A stretch of DNA of 64,000 bases, taken from the NCBI GenBank assembly GCA_947179155.2, contig OX359283.1:8370264-8434263 (forward strand). Reading direction: 5' to 3'. The stretch comes from Hedera helix (Eukaryota > Streptophyta > Magnoliopsida > Apiales > Araliaceae). Shown here piece by piece: positions 10,026 through 22,574 of the stretch (positions within the stretch are counted from its first letter, which is position 1; each line of letters starts with the position of its first letter). Under the pieces are notes generated by a model. It was not told the origin of the DNA and made no database searches. It was given only the letters and a program-made list of their open reading frames with translations. The position numbers were made by a program, and so were the translations under genes.

Positions 10026-13000
10026 AATCGTCTAGAGGCAACAAATTCGGAGGATAGGCTAAGAAAGTTGGCAGATGTAAAAATTGTGGTAAGAACCACA
10101 TGGGCGAATGCTTGAAAGGCAAGAGTGTTTGCTATAGTTACGAGTAGCTGGGACACATGGCCCACAATGCCCGAAAAAGATGAAATGAGTATGTTTTTCC
10201 TATGGAGCAATCGATCATCATGCCAAGGACTGCTCAGAGAAGAAGGGAGACGCTAGGAGTGGCAACAGAGGTAACAACAACAACAGTAGCAGGCTGAACA
10301 TTGGTGGGCCAGCCAGCTAGGCTAACCGACCCACAACACGCACCTTCAACATGACTATGCAGGATGCATTCGACTCCAAGGATGTGGTGTCAAGTATCAT
10401 CCCGATCAATAATATTAATGCATATGTATTATTTGATTCGGGTGCTACCTGTTCATTTGTTTATGAAGATTTGGCTAAGAGATTAGATTTACCTCAAGAA
10501 AAGCTAGAACACCCTATGAACATAGAAGTAGCAAACAAAGAAATCATTCCCGTAGACTACATTCATAAGAACTGTTGTGCTGAACTGCGAGGGTTTAGAC
10601 TTAACGTGGATTTGGTACCGATTCGTCTGGGGGAGTTTGACGTAATCCTAGGGATGGATTGGCTATCGAGTCACGAAGCGGTTATTAACTATAAGAAGAA
10701 GTGTGTACACCTAAAGACTTCGAATAAATCAAAAGTTATATTTTATGATAGTAAATTGCCAAGACAATCAAGTTGTTTGACGATGATGCAAGCACGAAAG
10801 TTGCTTAGGAAATGGTGCCTAGGTTATTTGGCTCATGTGGTCGATACTCGACGAGTCGAGGGCGAACTGAGTCAGATTCCTGTTGTACGGGAATTCGTTA
10901 ATGTTTTCCCAGATGAGATTCCGGATTTATCGCCAGACAGAGAAGTGGAGTTTGTTATTGACTTGGTATCGGGGACTGCACCGATATCGAAGTCGCCGTA
11001 CCGTATGGCACCAGTTGAAATGAAAGAATTGATGGTTCAGTTGCAGGAACTGCTAGATAAAGGTTACATCAGATCAAGCGTATCACCGTGGGGAGCGCCA
11101 ATTCTGTTTGTAAAGAAGAAGGATGGTTCGATGAGGCTTTGTATTGATTACCGGGAGTTGAACAAGGCCACCATTAAGAACAGGTATCCGCTGCCCAAAA
11201 TTAATGATCTGTTTGATCAACTTAAGGGAGCGAAATACTTTTCGAAGATAGATTTGAGGACGGGTTATCATCAACTGAAGGTGAGGGAGGAGGATATCCC
11301 AAAAACGGCATTCAGAACTCGTTATGGTCATTTCGAGTTTCTAGTGATGTCATTTGGACTGACGAATGCATCAGCAGCATTCATGGATATGATGAATAGA
11401 GTGTTCAAGCAGTACTTGGACAAGTTCGTGCTCGTATTCATTGATGACATATTGGTGTATTCTAAGACGGAGGAAGAACATGCAGAACATTTATGAATCG
11501 CATTGGAGGCTTTGAGAAGGGAGAAGTTGTACGCCAAGTTTTTGAAGTGTGAATTTTGGTTGCAGAGGATGCAGTTTCTAGGTCATGTTGTCGACAAGGA
11601 CGGTGTTTCAGTGGATCCAGCGAAAGTGGAGGCAGTTATCGATTGGGAACAGCCGAAGACACCCACTGAGATCAGGAGTTTCTTAGGGTTAGCGGGATAT
11701 TATCGGAGATTCATTCAGGATTGTTCAAAGATAGCATCACTGTTGACCAATCTTACCCAAAAGACTATGAAGTTTGTTTCGTTAAAAAAGTACGAGAAAA
11801 GTTTTATGGAGCAGAAGAAGAGGTTGAGTCAGGCAACAGTGTTGGCTTTATCGGACGACATGGGAGGTTTCGTAGTGTACAGTGATGCGTCACACAAGGG
11901 TCTTGGTTGTGTACTAATGCAGCACGACAAGGTCATTGCGTATGCGTCACGTCAGCTAAAGGATTATGAGAAGGGTTACCCGACTCATGACCTGGAGTTA
12001 GCAGCAGTAGTTTTCACCCTGAAGATTTGGAGGCACTACTTGTATGGCGAGAAGTGTGAGATATATACAGATCACGAAAGTCTAAAATATATCTTCACTC
12101 AGAATGAGCTATATATGAGGCAACGCCGATGGTTAGAATTGATCAAAGACTACGACTGTGAGATTCTGTACCATCTAGGCAAGGCCAATGTAGTAGCAGA
12201 TGCCTTGAGCAGAAAAGGCAGGGAGAAGTTGCTGAAGCTAACAAAGAAAAAAGAGTTGGTGAGAGATTTCAAACGTTTGGAGTTGGAGATCAAATATCCG
12301 ATGGAGACGGCCGAAAAGTTATTTACAGTAACAGCAAGCCCGACCTTATTAGACAAGATCAAATAGGCTCAGGAAAAGGATGGAGATTGAGATAGTATTA
12401 AGAAGCGAATTATGGAAGGTGAGGAGCTTAAGTACAAGATTGATAGCACATGGTTGCTAAGGTTCGAAGGGAGAGTCTTGGTACCGTTGGATCCGGAGCT
12501 GCAGGAAGAGATTATTCAGGAAGCTCACAGTACGAGGTACTCAGTACATCCCAAAAGTGCGAAGATGTATCAGGATCTACGGTAATACTTTTTGTGGCCA
12601 AATATGAAGAGGGAAGTAGCAGAATGCGTCAGTCGATGTCTGACATGCCAGCGGGTTAAAGCAGAGCATCAGCGGCCGAGCGGATTGCTTCAACCACTAG
12701 AGATTCCGAAGTGGAAGTGGGAGTACCTCACGATGGACTTTGTGGTGGGTTTGCCATCGACACATAAAGGTTTAGACGCCATCTGGGTAATAGTGGATCG
12801 TCTAACCAAGTCAGCCCATTTCTTACCTATCAGAATACAGTACAATCTGGAGCAGTTAGCAAAACTCTATGTGAAGGAGATAGTGTCATGACATGGAGTA
12901 CAGGTATCGATTGTGTCCGACAAAGATCCGCGCTTCACGTCAAATTTCTGGAGAAGTCTACAAGCAAGGATGAGGACATAGTTGAGATTAAGCATAGCAT

Positions 13001-13773
13001 ACCATCCTCAAACTGACGGCCAGAGCGAGAGAACGATTAAGACTCTGGAGGATATGCTCCGAGCAGTTGTGATGGACTTAAAGGGCAACTGGGACGACCA
13101 TTTGCCACTGGTGGAGTTCACTTACAACAACAGCTATCATGCTAATATCGACATGCCACCGTATGAAGCGCTTTACGAAAGAAAGTGTCAAACACCATTG
13201 TGTTGGGATGAAGTTGGTGAGCGAAGACTGCTTGGACCTGAAATGGTATAGCAGACTGCAGACACAGTACATCTTATCAGAAATCGACTGGTAACAGCTC
13301 AAGATCGTCAAAAGAAGTACGCGGATTTGCATCGCCAAAAGCGGGACTTCGACGAGGGCAGTTTCGTATTTCTGAAGGTATCTCCCTGGAAGGGGAAGAT
13401 CCGTTTTGGCAAGAAGGGCAAGTTGAGCCCTAGGTTCATAGGACCGTTCGAAATCTTGAGGCGAGTCGGTGAAGTAGCGTACGAGGTAGCATTACCTCCT
13501 GAACTTGAGCACATTCAGAATGTGTTTCATGTGTCAGTGTTGCGGCCGTATAAACCGGACTATAAGCACGTTATCTCCTATAAACCAATTCAAGTCGAGA
13601 AGGATTTGTCATACGAAGAAGTTCCTGTCCAAATACTCGATAGGAAGCAACATAAGCTAAGGAATAAGATAATTCATTATGTCAAAGTACTTTTGAGGAA
13701 TCACGCAATTGAGAAAGCTACGTGGGAACTAGAAGAGAAATTGGGGACGAATTACCCGTTTTTATTTGAGTAA
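10026..13773 (+). pseudogene. E2 gag (3' end)-pol, nonsense-riddled
   Basis: The start holds decayed gag cysteine knuckles (about 10075-10240, with a frameshift near 10190). From 10351 to 13773 the reading frame stays the same. It has protease DSGATC (about 10437), the RT with FIDDIL (about 11437), RNase H YSDAS (about 11878), the integrase HHCC/core (about 12540-13080) and a tail ending in a WRNQ-like chromodomain-type segment (here LLRNHAIEKATWE). In-frame stops lie at 11494, 12364, about 12388, 12583, 12889, 12979 and 13249; at least five are one C-to-T change from CGA, CAG or CAA. The second integrase aspartate motif reads SDKDP rather than the usual SDRDP. The copy is dead. Confidence 0.9.
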
Positions 13774-13810
13774 CCTTATTTGCAATTCTGAGAACGGAAT
13801 TTTTTATAAG

Positions 13811-13824
13811 CGGAGGGGGGAGAA
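13811..13824 (+). other. Polypurine tract of E2
   Basis: CGGAGGGGGGAGAA immediately precedes the LTR start TGTAATGATC. Confidence 0.83.
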
Positions 13825-14557
13825 TGTAATGATCTAGGATTTTCACGTCATTATTAATTAAATTATTAATTTAATTTTTAATGAGTTAGTTTTACGAGGT
13901 TATTTAAATCTTTTTATGTGATTAATTAATTTCGTGATTAAATGATTATGTGATTAATTGCTAAAGTTAATTAAAAGGAGTCACTAATAGTTTAATTAAA
14001 TTAGTGAACAAACCCTAAAGTTTTAATATCAAAATAATTGATGAGTTGTCATTAATTAAATATTCAATTAAATTAAATAACCAATCATTGGGTTATATTT
14101 AATGGCTAGTGTTAAATTAAATGGACTTGATTAAATAATAGTCCAAGTCATTTAATAGGAGTCCATTGGGTATTAAATGAAGTCCAAAGCATGAGTCCTG
14201 GTGGAATTAATTGTGTAACTTATTATTTATTAAAAGAGTTAACATGTGACAATATTTTGGGACACAAATCCCCAAACCTGCCGTGGAATATGAGGAGAGA
14301 GAATAGCTAATTGAGTGTATGAGTTGCTGGGCAATTAAGTCAGTATATTGTCCCAAATCAGAGGTGACCTGGCATGGGGTCCTTTACTGTTAACGGCTAA
14401 TCTAATAATTTATCTTTGCGTGTGTGTACAATCTGTCGAGCTCAGTCAGCGACCCTACTCTGCCGAGTACAACCTAAAGTGGTGATTTTTGGGTATGACT
14501 GAGAGATGGGTTGGTAAAGTTTCCACCTAAACCTCAGTAACCAACGGGTAATGATTT

Positions 14558-14568
14558 CCTATAAATAG
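14558..14568 (+). promoter_or_regulatory. TATA box of E2 LTR
   Basis: CCTATAAATAGAG is a near-consensus plant TATA box. It lies about 250 bases upstream of the donor-like AAG|GT at 14814. Confidence 0.6.
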
Positions 14569-15012
14569 AGACCATGTTTTCTCTTGGAAAGCTTATTGAG
14601 TTATTCAATACTGATGCAAGAGAGTCATTGTGAACTCTGAATTATAGAGGGAGTGTAGTGAGTAAGATATAGCAAGAAAGCCATTGGGAAGTGGTGAGTA
14701 AAGTATCTAGTGGTGGTAACTGTGAAATGGATGTCCTCAGATTACATCACCTACTTCGGGAGAAGAAGAAGAATAGCAACTAGGAACCCATTTCGTTTTA
14801 AACCAGCTTTAAGGTATAAATAATTTTGTTTAATATGTTAAGGAAGTTAGTTATTGTTCCATGTTATGTTAAAATGGGTTGTTGTGGTTATTTGCTGTTG
14901 GGAGGAATTTGTTATGATTAAAGAAACTAGTAGAATCACCAAGTAATGATAAACTGTCTAAAAGAATCAGAAGGGTTAATATGTTCACTATTGTGTTTAA
15001 AACTTAAATCTA

Positions 15013-15120
15013 AAAGCCTTTGGCTATCGTAGAGTGACCTCGGCCAAGCCTTTGGCTATCGTAGAATGGCCTCGGCCAAGCCTTCGGCTATCGTAGAGTG
15101 GTCTCGGCTAGAGCCTCGGC
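15013..15120 (+). repeat. 32-bp minisatellite, left part
   Basis: Three units built from CTCGGCCAAGCC and GGCTATCGTAGAGTG. The array is cut at 15120 by the solo LTR and resumes at 18861. Confidence 0.85.
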
Positions 15121-16338
15121 TGTGACGACCCCAAATCCGGGTTCTTTAACCTCGGGTTTGGTTCTCACTGTACAATACTTAACAACAATGAAATACATAA
15201 ATTGTATTCAAACTTCGCGGAATAATACAAAAGGTTCCTTAACAAAAGGCTACACTTCCCAAGGTCTATTACCTTAATCTTAAACATTACATATCTTAAG
15301 GGAAAATACAAAAGATTTACAACAGTAATTTAAACTAGCATGCAACTACTAAAATTAAGCATTCGCTTTCCCCTTGCCTTTGTCCGATTTAGAGCTTTCG
15401 GGATTGGCTGAAATATATTTATGATATAGCAAGAATGAGCAACTAAATGGCTCAGCAAGTTTATAAACAACAATCACACGATATATCATGATGAATGGAA
15501 ATAACTTCAAGGTTTTCAACAATAACAATTATGAAAGATATCCAGAATCAATGTTCAGTAAAAGAATGTATTGACTCTTTACTGCTGAGTGGTATTTAAT
15601 GACTGTGAACTGCTACTAAGGTAAAATAGACATACAATGTCTGACTCCTTGTTAAAAATAACGGGACACTTGAGGGGATCAGTCCTCTCATGTCCTATGT
15701 ATATGCATAACATTTAGATTTCTTGTGCGCATTCGATTTCCCGACAACTAAAAATCGCCTTTAACTAGGGTTGTTCTTTCTCAGTCTTACTGTAAGAATC
15801 CGCCCCAGCCAATGGTTTGGATAAGCTTTTATAATATTCAATTAAATGAACTTAAACATGCATTTGTCTAGCCAAAATAATTAGCTTAGACGTTCTTAAA
15901 CAATTGCAAAAGCACTAGGTGCGAGTACAATAATCAATAATGATGTGAAGTAATTTTTGATAATTAATTCACTCAAAGGTCTGTCAAGTAATTACGAGTG
16001 TAGATACTTGCTTAACAATAATTGAATTGCTCAATGTAAATACGGTTGAAGAATAACTGCAACAATAAATACAAGTTAAGGTATAGAAAACTTGCCTCGT
16101 GTGTCGTCTACAGCTAACCAACTTAATTTAACAATCCTTGAACGGGCCTAACAATTAAATCAGTTTGATCTTAAATTAGTATCATATACTTATAAGTATA
16201 ATGACATTTATAAACCTTACGAACCACATAATTGATTAATTATGGGTAATTAAACACTTAGGAAATATTATAACTACTTGATAATATTTCAAACACAAAG
16301 AACTTATATCAATTATTTAATATAGTTCAAATAAACAT

Positions 16339-17075
16339 CTAATATTATTAATCATTTAATAATATTTTATTAAGTATCTAATATTATTAATCATTTAATA
16401 TTTTATTAAGTATCTAATATTATTAATCATTTAATAATATTTTATTAAGTAAGTAATATTATTAATCATTTAATAATATTTTATTAAGTATCTAATATTA
16501 TTAATCATTTAATAATATTTTATTAAGTAAGTAATATTATTAATCATTTAATAATATTTTATTAAGTATCTAATATTATTAATCTTTTAATAATATTTTA
16601 TTAAGTATCTAATATTATTAATCATTTAATAATATTTTATTCATTACCTAATATTATTAATCATTTAATAATATTTTATTGAGTAACTAATATTATTAAC
16701 CATTTAATAATATTTTATTACGTATCTAATATTATTAATCATTTAATAATATTTTATTCATTACCTAATATTATTAATCATTTAATAATATTTTATTGAG
16801 TAACTAATATTATTAATCATTTAATAATATTTTATTAAGTATCTAATATTATTAATCATTTAATAATATTTTATTAAGTAACTAATATTATTAATCATTT
16901 AATAATATTTGATTATATATCTAATATTATTAATCATTTAATAATATTTTATTGATTATCTAATATTATTAATCATTTAATAATATTTTATATACTTTAT
17001 AATATTATTATACACTTAATAATATTTTAATAATTTTCTAATATTATTATTTATTTAATAATATTTTATTACCTT
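16339..17075 (-). repeat. 39-bp tandem array of AT hairpins
   Basis: About 18-19 units, each with AATATTATTAA facing TTTAATAATATT around a 3-base loop and joined by variable TTATTAAGTATC-like linkers. Every unit can fold into a strong AT hairpin. Solo LTR copy 2 has only about ten more diverged units (23787-24160). Confidence 0.9.
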
Positions 17076-18130
17076 TATTATATTATTATTTCAATAATAA
17101 TATTTATACACTTTTAAATCATTAAATCAATTATATATATATTTTAAAATATATTCATTAAGTCCAAAAATACTAAAATGATTTTTGGAACATTTTTTAT
17201 TTTCTGACCCGAACCTGACCCAACCCGGCTGAACCGGCCCGACCCGACCCGGTTCGGGTTTTTATTTTTTTCTTGTAATAGTGCACTACACCGCGGCACA
17301 GTGATTAACACTGCAGACGGCGCCCCGGCGCTGTACTGCAGTAAGGGCCATCTTTTGATTTTTTTGTGACAGTTTTGATATCCTTTGATCAAACATTGAT
17401 TAAATGAAATATACACATCCAAATAACACCAAATCAGTGTTGATGTGTTCCTAACTTAATTTTTTACAATATTCCATGGTTCGATCGTCTTTTTGAAAAC
17501 GTTTTACACAAAATTTACGGATCGAACCACTTAGGGTTGAAAAACGACATCCTTTGTAGTAAAAGCTATAACTTCTTTATTATTCAATATTTTTGAAAAG
17601 TTCAGAAAGGGTTTTTCCTTAAAACTCATAGATCTAGCTTTCTAGCCATAAAAATCAATTTTTTGATTTGTACATTTGAAAATACAACGTTAAACCTAGC
17701 ATGTATGGTTAGGGTTTTACCGGCAAAAAGATGTTATGAACATTTCTACATCTTTTATGCATTTTTCACATACCAAATCATGTTATAAACACATAGAGCT
17801 ATGAATATACATATATTACATAGTTAAATACATCTAGACTATCAAAATGAGTTTTGATCGGTTAAAAATAGATTTTAACCGATTAAAACGCATATAGGCT
17901 ATAAAAATGAAATAAGAAATGGTTGGAGAACTTTTAAACCTTGATGTTTTGTGTGCTCTCCTTCTCCTCCTACCAAAGTATGAGATGAGGTTGTTGGACA
18001 TCCACCAAGCTCAAGCTCTAGCTCTTTCTCTCAACACTTAGGTGCTTTCTCTCAAATGCTCACAATTGCTCTCTATTTTTCTTTCTAGCAAACTTCAAAT
18101 GAACTAACAAACATAGAACAAGTGTGGAGT

Positions 18131-18145
18131 GTTTCTTTTATAGTC
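18131..18145 (-). promoter_or_regulatory. TATA box in solo LTR 1
   Basis: The - strand reads GACTATAAAAGAAAC, about 200 bases before the donor-like site. Confidence 0.5.
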
Positions 18146-18860
18146 ATCTACTAACACACCATTAACTCACTAATTCACCCTTGTTGGTCAAATTAGGTGC
18201 TAATTATCATTACTATTTGATGGATTGACATGGTAATTGACTAGTTGATTGACTAGAGTTGTTCAACCACCACATCTTGGAGTCTATTTTAAGCAACAAG
18301 GCAACACAAGTCACCCCCATGTGGGGCCCCCTCTTTGGCCGGCCATTGTGCCATTTTTGGCACAATTTTTATTTATTTTTATTGCTTTAATGTTCATATA
18401 TTCATATATATATATATATATTGACCAAAGTTTTGACTTCATTTGGACTCCACATTGGGCTTGGGAATAACTTCTTTTAGGCTCATTCAATTAAATTGTT
18501 TGGGCTCAATTTAATTAACACATTGGGCTAGCATTTAAATAACTATGCTATATTTAATTAAATCAAGCATTGGGCTTGTTTAATTAATTACATGGATTAG
18601 TAATCAAATCAATTACATGGACTACTAGGTTAATATCTTTGACCTAGTTTATCAACTCATTTGGATTTAAAATATAATCCAATTAGATTTGCTTTAATTA
18701 ATCATACACCTTGCTTTAATTCTTTAAATAACTATACAAGCACATAAGTACATTCATTTAATTATCTAATGCACAATTAATTAATGCAAAAAATTTAAAT
18801 TCATTGCTAAATATTTATTAATTATATTTACAATGACTAATGAAATTCGTGGTCATTACA

Positions 18861-19228
18861 TCGGCCAAAGCCCTCGGCCATCGTAGAGTGGCCTCGGCCA
18901 AAGCCCTCGGCTATCGTAGAGTGGCCTCGGCCAAGCCTTCGGCTATTGTAGAGTGGCATCGGCTAGAGCCTCGGCCAAAGCCCTCGGCTATCATAGAGTG
19001 GCCTCGGCAAAGCTGTCGGCTATCGTAGAGTGGCCTCGTCCAAGCTATCGGTTATCGTAGAGTGGCCTCGGCCAAGACTTCGGCTATCGTAGAGTGGCCT
19101 CGACCAAGCTGTCGACTATCGTAGAGTGGCCTCAGCCAAGCTTTCGGCTATCGTTGAGTGGCCTCAGCTAAAGCCTTCGGCTATCGTAGGTTAGCCTCGG
19201 CCAGGTCTCGGCCATTACAGAGTGATCG
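18861..19228 (+). repeat. 32-bp minisatellite, right part
   Basis: About ten units of the same 32-bp repeat, each with TATCGTAGAGTG or a one-base variant, degenerating after 19190. The short frame at 18840-19028 is only repeat translation. The TCGTAGAGT core also makes up the minisatellites in the tandem-array LTRs. Confidence 0.87.
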
Positions 19229-21066
19229 TAGGGTGAGATCACTCCGGTTGTAGAACTGTTGTTGATCGTCGACTAAGTTGCTGAGGCAAACCATTTGATT
19301 CATGGAGTTATTCTGCTAAGACAGACTGTACAAATCGTTGAGTGACTATTCACCCGACGATAGGAGAACAGAAAAAGTTTTAATTTTGGTTATCAATGAC
19401 AATCCAAAATAAGTAAGATTTTTCGTTTAATTAATTGTCATTTAATTAACCAGTAAATAATAACTAAAGATAAATAAAGTTAATAATTTAATTATTTATT
19501 TATATTAAATAATAAATAAGGATAATTAAGTAATTAATTACTATTTAATTAATATTAATGAAAGAGATATAAGGTTGATTAATTAATTAATTATTATTTA
19601 ATTAAAATTAAATAATAATTAATGAAGATTATAATAAAATTAAATAATTAATTATTATCTAAATAATCTTAAGAAGCATTAAAATAAATAAACTAATTAC
19701 TTATGTTAGACTAATTAGTTATTATTTATAATTAAATAATAACTAAAGGTAGTTAATTAATTACTATTTAACTAAGAACGAATGGTAATTAAATAAATAA
19801 GAGTTAATTAAATATAACGTATTTAATAACTCACTAATTCTGCAATTGAATTAAATTGTTTAAAGGTTCTTTAAGTGTTTAATACTTAGGATGAATACTC
19901 ATAAGTTATTAAATCATTAACCTAAGTGTGTTTATGTAGGGATTATGTTAGTATGTCGAATGATGTGAATTATGTGTTGAACTTATTTGTTAGATAAGTT
20001 CATAGTAAGCGTACAAACATGCGAGTATACGCAGTACTAATTGTTAGACCGACTTGATTAATGTTAGGTCCTTCAGACAAGTTTCCTACCTTCGAACTTT
20101 ATTCTGTGCATGTTCCTTATCTTTAAACTCATTTCATTGAGCAAGTTATTTATTTAAGCTTGAATTATAATTCCAAGCATGCTTTCAGGGATTTAAATTA
20201 CTTTACAATTATTCCACATCGATATTATTGTTATTCGTACTTAGTACACTTGATCTTGTACAGTCTTTGACTTGTACCTTATTTAATGTTCTACTGTTTA
20301 AAGAACTGTTCAAAGTATGTCTAAGCCATTGTTGGGCTAGACATTTATGTTAAAGATTTTAAAAGTTATCCAAATCATTGAAGATGCGGATTCTTAGACT
20401 ATTATGAACACCCATTTATTATAGGGGAGTACCTTATATCTAATATCAGGTACAAAACACGAAAATTAAATGTTATGCATACACATATTGTACTGAGGCT
20501 GATCCCCTCGGGTACATATTTCTGGTAGTAATCATTGAGTCAACTTGCTATTGACTCTAGTGGATGTTTATAGTTCATAGTCTATTTGACTATCTTGATT
20601 CTAAAAGTAAATTATTATTCATGCTTATGTTATTCATGTTGTTGAATTGTTCAGCTATTCCCTTTCATTCATGATATATTATTTCTTGTTGTTATTTAAA
20701 CTTGTTGAGCAAACTAGTTGCTCACCTTTGCTTTATCATGAAACCTTATTACAGTGGAACCCGAGGCTTATGGAAAGAACAAGGGTAAGGGAAATATGAA
20801 GTGATAGACTTCAAGAGACAGTCTTTTATTTATTCGTCTAGCTAAAATTGCTTGTTTTGTGATGTAAACTCTAAGTACTTTATTAAGGGTATTTATGTAC
20901 TTTTGTATAAAGTTATCATATCTTGGGACTAGTAACACATTTTGAATGAACAACATATGTTTATTATTCCACATTTAGTTATTATATGTTGTTTAGAGGT
21001 GGATGTTTGTATTGGATCGTGATGAACGGATTTGGGTATTTGAGACCCAAATTTGGGGGCGTCACA

Positions 21067-21160
21067 GTAACTCTCTGTGGGATCAACATTTAAATACTCT
21101 ATACTACTTGAAGGTTGTGTATACTTGCACGTTAATATTAATCGGAAAAACAACCATCAA
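21067..21160 (+). repeat. End of Athila 5' LTR (remnant)
   Basis: CTCTGTGGGATCAACATTTA and the following text are typical of the 3' end of Athila LTRs. Everything upstream is replaced by the E2 LTR. The exact LTR/leader border is uncertain. Confidence 0.55.
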
Positions 21161-21165
21161 GTTTT

Positions 21166-21183
21166 TGGCGCTGTTGCCGGGGA
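21166..21183 (+). other. Athila primer-binding site
   Basis: TGGCGCTGTTGCCGGGGA is one base off the usual TGGCGCC-type primer site of Athila/Tat elements, usually assigned to tRNA-Asp. Confidence 0.75.
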
Positions 21184-21284
21184 GTTATTTATCTAATTTC
21201 TCTGCAATATTAAGCTCTATCAATATAATCTTAGTTTAAACAGTTACATCTGTTTAAAAAAAATTTAGGTACTCTTGATTGTGC

Positions 21285-22574
21285 ATGCAACATTTTCAAG
21301 ATCCAAATCTCATAACTTTTGATCTTGAGATTGAAAGAACTTTGCGTGTATTGCGAAAAGAAAGGAGTGGTCAAGTTATACACCATTAAGATACAATGAC
21401 AAAAGAAGATCATAAAACATTGCGGGAATATGCTATGTCGCAAGTAATAGATATCCATACGAGCATCAAAAGGCCAGCCATTATAGCTGCTAGCTTTGAG
21501 ATCAGGCCGGACACGTTTCAAATGATTCAAAATCATGTACAGTTCGGTGGGATGCCAAAAGATGACCCAAATGCTCATTTGGTAAATTTTTTAGAAATTT
21601 GTGACACGTTTAGATATCAATGAGTTTCTAAAAACGCTCTCAAACTTTATCTGTTTCCTTTCACTCTGCATGATAAGGCAAAGAGTTGGTTGTATTCTCT
21701 ACCAGCAGGCTCCATTAGTACCTGGGATGTTCTAGCTAAAAATTCTTGGCTAAGTTCTTTCCGCCTGCCAGAACAACAAGAATGTGAAATGATATTACAA
21801 CCTTTTGCCAATAGGATTCTGAGTCTCTCTATGAGACGTGGGAGCGTTTTAAGGATTGACTCAAAAGGTGTCCCCACCATGGTATTCCTAAGTGGTTACA
21901 AGTGTAAACATTTTATAACGGCTTATCAAGTTCTACCCGACAAAGTGTTGATATCGCAATTGGAGGAGCCTTAATGGGAAAGAGTTATGATGAGGCGTAT
22001 GAGCTGTTGGAAACCATGGCAGCAAACAATTATCAGTGGTATGCTGAAAGGTTTACTCCAAGGAAAGTAGTGGGAATGCATGAAGTGGATGCAGTTACTT
22101 CTTTATTTGTATAAGTGGTTGCACTTGCTAGAAAAATTGACACTATGTGATCAAAACCTGTGCAGAGTGTAGCAATGATATATGATATATGTGCTAAAGA
22201 ACATCTTAGTGAGCAATATGCTATCGAGGCAGAATTAGTGCAGTATGTCAGTAATTACAATCGACAACAAAATAACAATGTGTCGACTCATTATTATCCT
22301 GGAATGAGATACATCCTAATTTCTCGTGAAGCAATAACAACAATAAGGACAATCTTCAGCTCCAAGACAGCCATATCCTCTAGGATATCAAAATTATAAT
22401 CAATAACAACATCAACCACCTCCACAACAACAACCTCAACAAACTCCTCCTCCTCCTCCTACGGAGAAGAAAGCTAACTTGGAAGAACTTTTGACTAGAT
22501 ACATTTTCCAAAATGAGATAAGGACCAATAACCAAGATGTTGCTATTCGGAATCTCAAAAACCAAGTGGGATAG
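21285..22574 (+). pseudogene. Athila gag, first part, frameshifted
   Basis: Starts at a plausible ATG at 21285. Recognisable Athila Gag text follows: a retrotransposon Gag domain with WLYSLPAGSISTWD near 21690 and DEAYELLETMAANNY near 21990, then a proline/glutamine-rich stretch. Stops at 21387 and 21621 and frameshifts about 21760, 21830, 21940 and 22310 destroy it. The solo LTR interrupts it at 22575. Gag would form the particle shell. Confidence 0.8.

Larger units (their letters stand above)
15121..18860 (-). mobile_element. Solo LTR of a Tekay-like family, copy 1
   Basis: On the + strand it reads TGTGACGACCCC to GGTCATTACA, the inverse of an LTR starting TGTAATGACC and ending GGTCGTCACA. 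The 5 bases on each side are TCGGC (15116-15120 and 18861-18865), a target-site duplication, although TCGGC also recurs in the host minisatellite. No internal region is present, so it is a solo LTR, normally produced by LTR-LTR recombination. On the - strand it holds a TATA box, conserved leader block (18003-17959), donor-like AAG|GT (17939-17938), a hairpin array, a hairpin near the end and an acceptor-like TTTCAG (15409-15408). Two relatives lie at 22575-26145 and 62605-64000. Confidence 0.88.
10026..21066 (+). mobile_element. E2: Tekay-type Ty3-gypsy element, 5' part missing
   Basis: It begins abruptly inside gag, next to the E1 LTR end. It continues through pol, a polypurine tract (AGCGGAGGGGGGAGAA before 13825) and a long 3' LTR. 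That LTR is interrupted by a solo LTR at 15121-18860. The simplest reading is that E1 inserted into E2 gag and the 5' part of E2 lies left of the window. Its far end abuts an Athila leader at 21067. Confidence 0.88.
13825..21066 (+). repeat. E2 3' LTR, split by a solo LTR
   Basis: Starts TGTAATGATC and ends GGGGGCGTCACA. Without the 3740-base insertion and its 5-base duplication it is about 3497 bases. Order: TATA box 14558-14568, conserved leader block 14730-14770, donor-like TTTAAG|GT (GT at 14814-14815), 32-bp minisatellite, and an AT-rich TAATTAATTATT stretch (about 19400-19830). Then come the GGCTGATCCCCT block (about 20498), the GAGCAA/TTGCTC hairpin (20707-20723) and an acceptor-like TTACAG ending 20754. 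No host gene is seen. Confidence 0.88.

Noticed and set aside
18840..19028. Frame coding a repetitive SAKALG... peptide
   Set aside because: Translation of the 32-bp minisatellite.
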